The position numbers and the translations under genes were made by a program. This document shows, piece by piece, positions 56,509 through 64,000 of a stretch of DNA of 64,000 nucleotides (its first letter is position 1; every line of letters starts with the position of its first letter). The stretch is from assembly GCA_029948255.1 (NCBI GenBank), contig JALIZF010001632.1, positions 434,001-498,000 of the forward strand, in the 5' to 3' direction. Origin of the DNA: Telmatactis stephensoni (lineage: Eukaryota > Cnidaria > Anthozoa > Actiniaria > Isophelliidae). The notes beneath the pieces were generated by a model. The model did not search any database. It had not been told where the DNA came from and was given only the letters and a program-made list of their open reading frames with translations.

Positions 56509-59500
56509 ATGGAATGTGCACTTGCAAGGTTTGTTCCTTGCGATATTCAAACATTTGGCGGCAAGACGTGGAGCGGTTTACAGCAAGGTAGAAGTGGCTT
56601 CCTGTTTTACTTTGAAATTTTCCAAATGTTAACATTTTTCCTTCCAATTTTGTGTGTGTAGCATGTTCTAAGATAGACCTAGCTAATGGCTACATTGGAA
56701 AGTACCTCCGTTTCAAAAATTCATTCAAAACTTTGCCATATACTGTACCGAACTACACATCGTGGCAGAACGCACGAAGAAATGGTCGACTTCGAGAACT
56801 TTCAGCAGGTAGTCGATAGTGCTTTCTGTTCTTCTGTATGCTTTAAATAAACTTTACTTATGACTATATTCTCTTTTGAACTTTTCTTCTCAATTTGACT
56901 AAGATATTAGTCCAGTGCGCAGTTCACAAAAAATTTCCACGTTCGACCCCCGAAGACATGTTCCGAATAAAGTCGCTTGAACCTGCGAACTCTCAGATTT
57001 AATACCAAAACATCTCTTGTCGTTCCACTAAAATACGTTTCCTTTTGCTTTCAACAGAAATAGTTTCAAGAATTATGAGACTACAAAAGTTCTGAAGTAT
57101 TTTGAAGTTCGTCCACGGCTGAAGTCCCGCGGTGTGGCGCCTTTGACAGTTCCATTCAAAAGGTAACTCGTTGAAAATGCAAATTTTCCGTGTTTCCACT
57201 TGTTTTCGTGCCCTCCAGGAATGCTTCTTTGCAAAAAAGGGAATTTGAAAGCATACTTTTCTAGACTTTGAGAAAACAAAGAAACAATTAACACCTCTTG
57301 TCCCAAGGGAGGTCTCGAAACAGCTATTATACAAAAAATAGCTAGCACTCGCAATTTTCCTCAAAAAGTTTTCCATTGAATTTTAACTTGCTAGAAAATT
57401 GAACTGCTTTTTAATATTAAAATGTATTATTCCTTTTTCAGGACCTGTATTTCTTTTAGCGGGAAAATTTGAGGTGAAGAGTATCGTTATATAAGCTCCT
57501 CGCCCAGTGTCGTGGACGACCAATGAGGTAAATTTTGCCCTAGTTTTGTTTTGCACTTAAGTTACAAGGGGGTTATTAATTTTGAGAACCCTACAAGGGT
57601 GGGGAAGGGGGTGAATAAAGTATGGGTGAGATTCACAGTTGGACTGTGAAAAGGATGCTCTCCATAGAGGGGGTGGGGAATGGGAATAGGATTTTTTTTG
57701 ATGGGGGTTGTGGAAGACACATCCAATAATTTTGCCAATCCAATGGTCCTTATATATGAAAGCCCCATGGGGGGTGGGGGTGGGGGTTAGAATTAACTTG
57801 ACTAGGAAACCTCTACTACCACCATGCAATGGATTTGCATTAATGAGGTTATTATTTCTCTTTTGCAGGCCCTTCTGCAGGTGAAAAAGTTTCGTTTTAT
57901 GACTTTAGCACCCAGCAAGTTAAGGGCTTCACAAAGGTAGGAAGACCTTTTTTGTATAATTTTCTCTATGAAAATCTCCATTCAGGTCAACTAGGTTGAT
58001 GACTAAGACTTCATTCACAATAATGTGTCTTCCTTTAATTGAAAATGCCTACTTTTTGATACATTTTGGTTTTCAGTATATTGATTACAGAAATAACTCA
58101 TTATTTTTCAGTGAAATGTTTATATTTACTAGGTAAAGGATAGTTTTTATGCAAACATTAAATGGGAATATGTCAACATGACATATATGTATTTGTCCTG
58201 CATAGAACATAGAGTTTATATTTTGATTTTGGACTTTTCAGGTTTTTCCTGAGGCAAAAAAGTTTCGCTATATGACTTAATTGCCCAGCAAATGAGGAAC
58301 ACATCCAAGGTAAGATGATGTGTTATCATGAGCTTTGATTATGTAATGACTGACCCGACTCACTGACAGACAGACAGACAGTTGGATCTGATGACTTGAC
58401 TGTCTGTAACTAGTCATGATTGTGTCTTTTGACCAGGGGGCCTCCTATATGTATCTAAGGGTGGGGATGGTCATCAGAAATTTTAAAAATGACCCCTAAA
58501 AGATACCCGATTCTTATTCAGGTGGGTGTGGCAACACATGATTGTTACCCCTAAAAGGTATTTGTTCAAAAACAAAATTTTTCAGTTTTAAATGGATTCC
58601 TTGAATGCCGTCCATCTTTTCTACCATGGAATGACATAAAAATGATTTCTACCCTGGCATGAAACTTGTGACAAACTCAGTCTGGGGCAAAAAAAAATCC
58701 AATGCACCCCTTATTGGCAACTATTATATTTAAAATCTGGGGACTCTTGTATTTAATCTGCACAGTATGAAAATTAGATGTGTTCCTTTTTATTAGCCTT
58801 TTATTAATAGTAAAACATTTTATCTTTCAGGTTCTTCTCGAGGTGAAAAAGTCCCGTTATATGACTTGATCACCCAGCAAAGGAAGAACATATCCAAGGT
58901 AAGATGTTATTCAATTACCTAAAATAATTTTAAAAGATTATTGGTTTTAGGCCGGGGCATGGAGTGGCCACATTGAAAGGGAGGGGAATAGGCATATGGT
59001 GGCATGAGGGGTTTGAATTACTTTTATTTGCAACAAAAGGGTGTGGCTTATCCTTATAATACTAGTGAGGTTGGAGGATATATAGGGTAGCTTGTTACCC
59101 AGGTGGATGGCACCAGGGTGGGTGTACTGTACTCTTATTTGTAGTTGCAAGTAGGAGGGCCTGGTCATGGGCTAGAAGGGCTTATCCAGAGTAATGGTGT
59201 GGGAGTGAAATGGGATAGCCCTATCCACAGTGATTAGGCATGTCTTACTCTTATAGTCATGTGAAAAAGTATGAGAAAATGGTTCACTGGAGTCATTTAA
59301 GGACATTTGCAGGCATTATACACTTTTATTATGCACTCTATGCTAGCGTGTGCTACCTCAATTTATCCCACACCATAGAAAATACAGCCAATCAGAAAGC
59401 AGGAAAGCCATTGTATTTTCGGTGGTATTCAACTGTCTCTTCCCATGATGCATTATGGCAATTGACTATATTTTCTATGGTGTGGGATAAAATAGTTATA

Positions 59501-62500
59501 CAATAGTTTCTTGTGGCATACTGTGGATATCACACTCGTCACTTGTACTTTCTTTGCATATACACTCGCCTAAATGCTTGTGCGTATACTAGAAAATACA
59601 AATGAATCATGGGATATTCCACAGTATGCCACTCGAAACCATTGTATAACTGCTATAAATCCAAGATGGAGGCCTAAAAATTTTTTGGGGTCATTAACTT
59701 TATTCAGTTTTTTAAATAGAAATTACTTTTAAAATGGGAAAAAATCAGAAAAAGGAATTTGACTGAGGAAAAAAATCGGTCAGGTTGAAAAACTGCAGAA
59801 AAAGGGATGGAAAAAATTCTACTGGACCCAGTTCCTTCTCTGTATTCAAGATGGTGGCCAAATTTTCAAACTTTACAAGATTTCGGTAACCCCCACTTTT
59901 TTCACCTACATTGAATTGAATGCCACGAAATTTTGTTGCACTGTATGGATTAAAAGCCTCATAAAAAATTGTACTTCCTTCTTTAGTCATTGGTTTTAGT
60001 TTTGGTTTTAGAAATATTTTTGAGATAAGTGTATTTTCACCATTTTCTAAATTCGTTTAATTCACCCTTTGTTTTGCTTGCCATCTTTTCTTTTTGAGAT
60101 GCGCATTACTTTGTGAGTATATAGTGCATTTTTTATTATATTTTTTGAACAAGTATACGATGTAGTATGTCCACAACAAAAAAACAGTAAAATCTAGGTG
60201 CAGGTTTATTTGCCCGTGAATGTCCTTAAAATGGGATGCAGTGATACAGTGTTGAAGAGGAGCAACCAGGGGGTTCTAGGATATTCACAAAGAGGGCCAG
60301 GGTCAAGAACCATTGCAGTATAACAAAAAAAGTTATGATTTTATTGACAAGTTAATCAAAACTTCTCAAAAATAAGGGGAGCTGTGGCCACCTTGACCAC
60401 ACCTTAATCTGCCCCTGGTAACATCCACAACCACATCAACATGCCACATCCACAGTGATAAACTGTTAATTTACCCTCATCCATAATGACTAAGTGGAAG
60501 AGACCTGGAAATGGGGTAGGGGAGTTAACGTTGTTACCCTTATTCATAATGATGGGCTAGAGGGCATGGCTTGCCGTTTTTATAGTGAAACGAGTGGAGG
60601 GGGGGGGGGAATTGTACATGTCTACTGTAGTCCTGAAAATGGTATGGGGAGGCTGTTGCCCTTGTTATTAATGACAGGCTAGAAGGGTGTGGCTCAACAT
60701 TGTCCATAGTCATGGCTAGTAGTGAAATGACATGGCCCCATCTATAGTGATATGGGTGTGCGTGAAGGCCTGTACACATGATGCAATATCTTCTGCAACA
60801 TCTAAACCATGTGCCACCATTGCAATGTTGCAGAATGGATCCTAAACTGCCATATCTGTTTTTGACAACATGCATGCAACAGATGTTGCGCTGTGTTGTG
60901 TGTGATACAAAATGTAGCAGAAAATGTTCAGTCCCAGTACTCTTGTGAATAATGACAGTGATAGTGAAAATGGGAAAGGTTCACTGGAGTACTTGGGATG
61001 TTTAGGAGGTGTTACCCTTGTCCACAGTAATGGGCTAGAAGGGCATGGCTTGCCCTTTGACTATAATGGGGTATAGGAATGGAATATGGGCCTCATTAAT
61101 TAGACCAAGATAGCAAAACAGAATAACAGTTCATCATGGTCTTAAAAAAAACATTATGGAGGAGGTCAGGTTGCCCTGCCTGCAGGATGGCTAGTTTAAA
61201 TTTTTCACATTTTATTTCAATCAAATTAAAATATATTTATGCATTGTAAACGTACAGAATGTCAAGATGAAGATCAAGCTCAAGATGAAAGTTGCGAAAG
61301 TGTTCAAGTGTTCAAGAAGAAGAAGAACACAGATGAAGACATCGAAGCATCATGTCATTTCGGGTGTTGCAGGGCCGTATGCATGTCTTTCATGTGTATC
61401 TCTAATTTGTTAATATTTGTTTAATGTGTCTTCCTCTGCAACATTTGAAGCAAGGTTCAGTAGGCGTTGTTAATTTTGTAATGGCCCCTCCCCTCGGAGT
61501 TTCTAAAATAATTTGGCTGCTATTTTGGTACTACAGTTCATGCAGACACTAAACGCAGGCAAAACCATTTGTATTTAGGTTGCATGGTTCTAGTGTTTGT
61601 ACCTGTAGGATGCTAAAAAATTTTTCTCTAAAAGTTGTAGTCTTAGAGCTTTTATCCTGACACCACCCTGGTTGCAACAGTGTTCTCCTCTTTTATTATT
61701 CTGACTAGCTTTTTCGGGTTGTTTTCTTCTTTTTTTTAACCCTGGTAGTTTGGTGTTCATTTTGGTCCATTTTGTGCTGCATTTTCCCTGAAATTAATGC
61801 AAATTGTTAGGTTAATTGAGCACCACCTAGCAGGTAGGGCAAGGAGTTGCTGTTGTTTTCTATGGTGATGAATAAAAAGACTTCTTCTTATTTATATAAT
61901 GCAGCTTTAACATTACCAAGGTTGTGTTAGATAAATGAGTGAGAAGCATGACTAAATTCAATAATAATAATGATGATGATGATAATATTCATAATAAAAT
62001 AATTATGAATATTTTTGTTATCATCATTGTTGTTTAAAAATGTTGATGGAGGATAAATTGGCATCTATTCTATTTATGGCAAACATTGTAGTATTGCCAG
62101 TCAGATAAAAGCTGTTAGTTTTTTGAGGGGTTACTTCGTCTTATCCATCATTGAGGCAGACTGCATATCCGACCCTGTATATATTGAGCAAGAAAATTGG
62201 TTCTTGACTTGATATATGCAGTGGGTTGTTGAAAGGTTTACTGTCACATTGGTGTAAAGGTAGGACATCGACGATCAAGGATGCCATACTGGGTGTGGCC
62301 TGCCGGTACATTATATGGGGACAAGCCTGCCCACTAGGCCATATAATGGACCTCCTCTTTAATGGATATCATGTTGTTAACTCTTCCTTTTTTTTGTCAA
62401 CTTTTTTAGGTTAAGGCTTAGGAAATAAACATTAGGTCCCCCTTGGAGCTTTGTGAGTTATATATGTGAAAGAGTGTGATGTGCTGTCAACTCTTCTGTA

Positions 62501-63662
62501 ATGAGAGTTTTGTGCTCCTTGGCCTGTTGGGAAGTATTAACTTAGCTTGCGTCCTGTCGTTACTTTTTTTCATTTTTTTACTAGCCAGACTAAACAGGAC
62601 TTCGGGGTCAGAGTACCAACTAAGTTACATAGGTAGATAGGACCTAAGCTTTCTAGGACTTTCAAAACTTTTCCAGCCCTTTACACTAAATGTACTCTGA
62701 CCACATAGATTAATTTAAGGGTATTTATCAAGGGTGGGTTTAGAAGTGGGTTTAAAGTGGGTTGGAAGAATGGGTGCAGGTGGTATGAAGAGTGTGTGAG
62801 TGATGTGTGGAGGTTGAGTTTGTGTGTTGACATGTTTACTAACTTATGTGGATTTTTGATAATGAATGGTTTCAAACTCGTTTTTTGGCTGGCATGACAT
62901 CTTCAACCTCTTGGCATACCACTGGCTGCATGGAAATTTTCTGGCACTCGTGGAATGGATTTTTATCTTCGAAGGATGGAATCCATTTTTTTTCTGGTTT
63001 TTTTTTACATTTTTTAACTTTTGTAAGCTTTAGACATTTGTAAAATTGTTGCAAATTCAATAAACAACAAAATGTCTTGTCTAAGTGTATTATATTAACC
63101 TACTAACAAGGTACTAACCACCTTTAAGTTTGCAGGAATTTTTTTTACTGGCTACAAACATCAACTCTTCAATTCTGCCTGGTCGTTTTTTATTAATGTT
63201 TTCTCTCTAATGTATGCATGTAAATTCTTTGAGAATAAGGTGAAATTGTAAACAATCAAACACATTGTAAAGATTGTCAAAATAATTAAAAGAAACAAAA
63301 CGTTGCCAGTGTGCAATTTCTACTAACAAAAAATTGACTCAACAGGACAGGTCACTGAAACTGGTATTCATTGTAAGTGCAGGTTGCTTGTGCAATGCGA
63401 GATGCGCAATGCAGGAACTTTAATGTATTTCAATTTCCAAGTACAGCAGTGCTAAGGTTGAATGAGTGAGTTGCCTGACTTTTCTAATTTGCTGCCAAAG
63501 TTGCCACTTTTTTAATTTGCATGCCAAAGTTCAATTAAGCAGCGAGTTGCTATTTTTGCTTTGTGCAGTAAACCACTTTTGTTTGCCTACTTAACTTATC
63601 TAACACCTATTTCTTTTATTTTTCAGTTATTTGTTCAGCAAATGAAATGGATGAGAAATTGA
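56509..63662 (+). CDS. Unrecognised gene with tandemly duplicated 68-nt exons
   Basis: Exon 1 is 56509-56587 (ATG in good context, CACGATGG; 26 codons plus 1 nt) and exon 2 is 56662-56808; both donors are phase 1. They join to about 75 residues with GGKTWSGLQQACSKIDLANG and a basic end QNARRNGRLRELSA. Next come interchangeable 68-nt exons at 57869-57936, 58242-58309 and 58831-58898, each with a phase-1 acceptor and phase-0 donor. A phase-0 final exon at 63627-63662 ends in TGA. Another possible terminal exon starts at 61258. The best isoform uses 58831-58898 and encodes about 109 residues in all. It has a basic, small, soluble-looking product with no signal peptide. I recognise no domain. Splicing is inferred only from consensus and phase. 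Confidence 0.55.
57442..57530 (+). pseudogene. Decayed copy of the duplicated exon (copy 0)
   Basis: After CTTTTTCAG, the segment GAGGTGAAGAGTATCGTTAT and later CGCCCAG aligns with the three later exons. The conserved frame is interrupted by a stop before its GGT GAA. It ends near GAG/GTAAAT. If spliced from exon 2 in phase 1, it terminates after about 17 codons. Confidence 0.5.
57869..57936 (+). CDS. Duplicated exon, copy 1
   Basis: 68 nt between TTTTGCAG and GTAGGA. Joined to exon 2 in phase 1 it reads GPSAGEKVSFYDFSTQQ and then VKGFTK, fully open. It is the most diverged of the three intact-length copies. Confidence 0.55.
58242..58309 (+). pseudogene. Duplicated exon, copy 2, with in-frame stop
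   Basis: 68 nt between TTTTCAG and GTAAGA. The conserved frame reads GKKVSLYDLIAQQ, but codon 4 is TGA (58250-58252) where copy 3 has CGA (Arg). Either it is a dead exon or its inclusion ends the protein. Confidence 0.55.
58434..58590 (+). mobile_element. Partial copy of the 8-bp-TSD element
   Basis: GGGGGCCTCCTATATGTATC, then GGGGATGGTCATCAGAAATT and CCCCTAAAAGATACC, match the left half of the element at 2016-2423. It is right-truncated and lies between exon copies 2 and 3. Confidence 0.7.
58831..58898 (+). CDS. Duplicated exon, copy 3
   Basis: 68 nt between TCTTTCAG and GTAAGA. In phase 1 it reads SSRGEKVPLYDLITQQ and then RKNISK, fully open. The donor and downstream six bases are the same as in copy 2. 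Confidence 0.6.
59361..59491. repeat. Foldback element
   Basis: TTTATCCCACACCATAGAAA and ATTTTCTATGGTGTGGGATA are inverted arms with CAATCAG inside. It lies in the intron after exon copy 3. Confidence 0.8.
59494..59660. repeat. Second foldback, adjacent
   Basis: TTATACAATAGTTTCTTGTG/GCATACTGTGGA is inverted at 59620-59656 as TCCACAGTATGC...CCATTGTATAA. It begins right after the previous foldback. Confidence 0.75.
59661..61200. repeat. Large intron with repeated GGGCTAGAAGGGCATGGC motifs
   Basis: Related phrases around ATGGGCTAGAAGGGCATGGC occur near 59168, 60552, 60670 and 61027, with GTTACCCTTATTCATAATGA-like flanks: a low-copy diverged tandem family. A GCAACATCT/TGTTGC-rich foldback occurs at about 60765-60905. 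Confidence 0.55.
61258..61424 (+). CDS. Possible alternative terminal exon of the duplicated-exon gene
   Basis: After an acceptor-like GTACAG, a frame compatible with the phase-1 donor of exon 2 reads acidic then basic (CQDEDQAQDESCESVQVF, KKKK) and ends in a Cys-rich hydrophobic tail at 61424. The polypyrimidine tract is poor and the phase-0 frame is also open, so the call is weak. An AATAAA lies at 63059. Confidence 0.3.
61425..63626. other. Last intron or 3' region, no other gene seen
   Basis: AT-rich. A short (GAT)n tract sits near 61970. TTTTTCATTTTTTTACT-type T-rich runs are present. No further splice-supported coding. Confidence 0.4.
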
Positions 63663-64000
63663 ATGAAAACATTTAACTTGTTTGTTTTAAAATGGGTAGG
63701 AATTTGTGAAGGTGGCATTTCCAATCAAAAAGAAAAATAATACATTTGTATATCAACTGATGTCAAGATGGATGAATGGGAAATGAAATGAAACCCAAAT
63801 TGGATTTAATGAATACATTTTCCAGTGACTATTGTTTACCAAATATCATTGTTCACAGTACTAACAAGATATTGCAGAGTTTGTTCTATTCTACTTCACA
63901 GATTCATGATTGCAAGCTTTCCAACTAGATAAATTTATTATCAATGGTAACAATGGTACAGATATGTACAACTGCCTTGAGGTATAACTGTAAATTTTAG

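Overview
This window is animal nuclear DNA: roughly 60% AT, split genes with GT-AG introns, dense short interspersed and foldback repeats, and no operons, Shine-Dalgarno sites or CRISPR arrays. The gene content (a ciliary LRGUK orthologue, a rabenosyn-5 orthologue, cysteine-rich secreted proteins) together with frequent short repeats ending in CCAATCAGAGCGCGC suggests a marine invertebrate, most likely an anthozoan cnidarian. That placement is an inference from style, not proof. Five protein-coding loci can be supported by splice-phase reconstruction, all on the + strand.

Layout. (1) 790-12686: a 19-exon LRGUK gene (leucine-rich repeats plus guanylate-kinase-like domain) with a consensus RFX X-box 61 bp upstream of its ATG; its introns hold SINEs, a 408-bp element with an 8-bp target-site duplication, and several foldback elements. 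(2) 14705-20819: a 4-exon gene for a 245-residue secreted protein made of four three-cysteine modules with a GPI-type tail. (3) 20820-24826: no gene, but a 42-bp tandem array and a roughly 1.2-kb array of a 71-bp unit. (4) 24827-36445: a 9-exon rabenosyn-5 (RBSN) gene with C2H2 finger, FYVE finger and C-terminal Rab-binding coiled coil; a large intron carries a relic of a Helitron-like gene. (5) 36446-50416: about 14 kb without a convincing gene, holding foldback elements and a LINE 3' fragment nested inside a second copy of the 408-bp element. (6) 50417-53868: a 3-exon gene for a small secreted peptide with a cystine-knot cysteine pattern. (7) 53869-56508: SINE-rich and satellite sequence. 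(8) 56509-63662: an unrecognised gene with a tandem array of duplicated 68-nt exons whose length forbids in-frame serial inclusion.

The genes do not form a pathway. LRGUK is linked to cilia and sperm, RBSN to early-endosome recycling, and two of the others encode secreted or surface cysteine-rich proteins. The most unusual parts are the duplicated-exon locus at the right end, the four-module cysteine protein, the knottin-like peptide and the well-delimited 8-bp-TSD element family. All exon boundaries were read by eye from splice consensus and phase; no transcript or database evidence was available.
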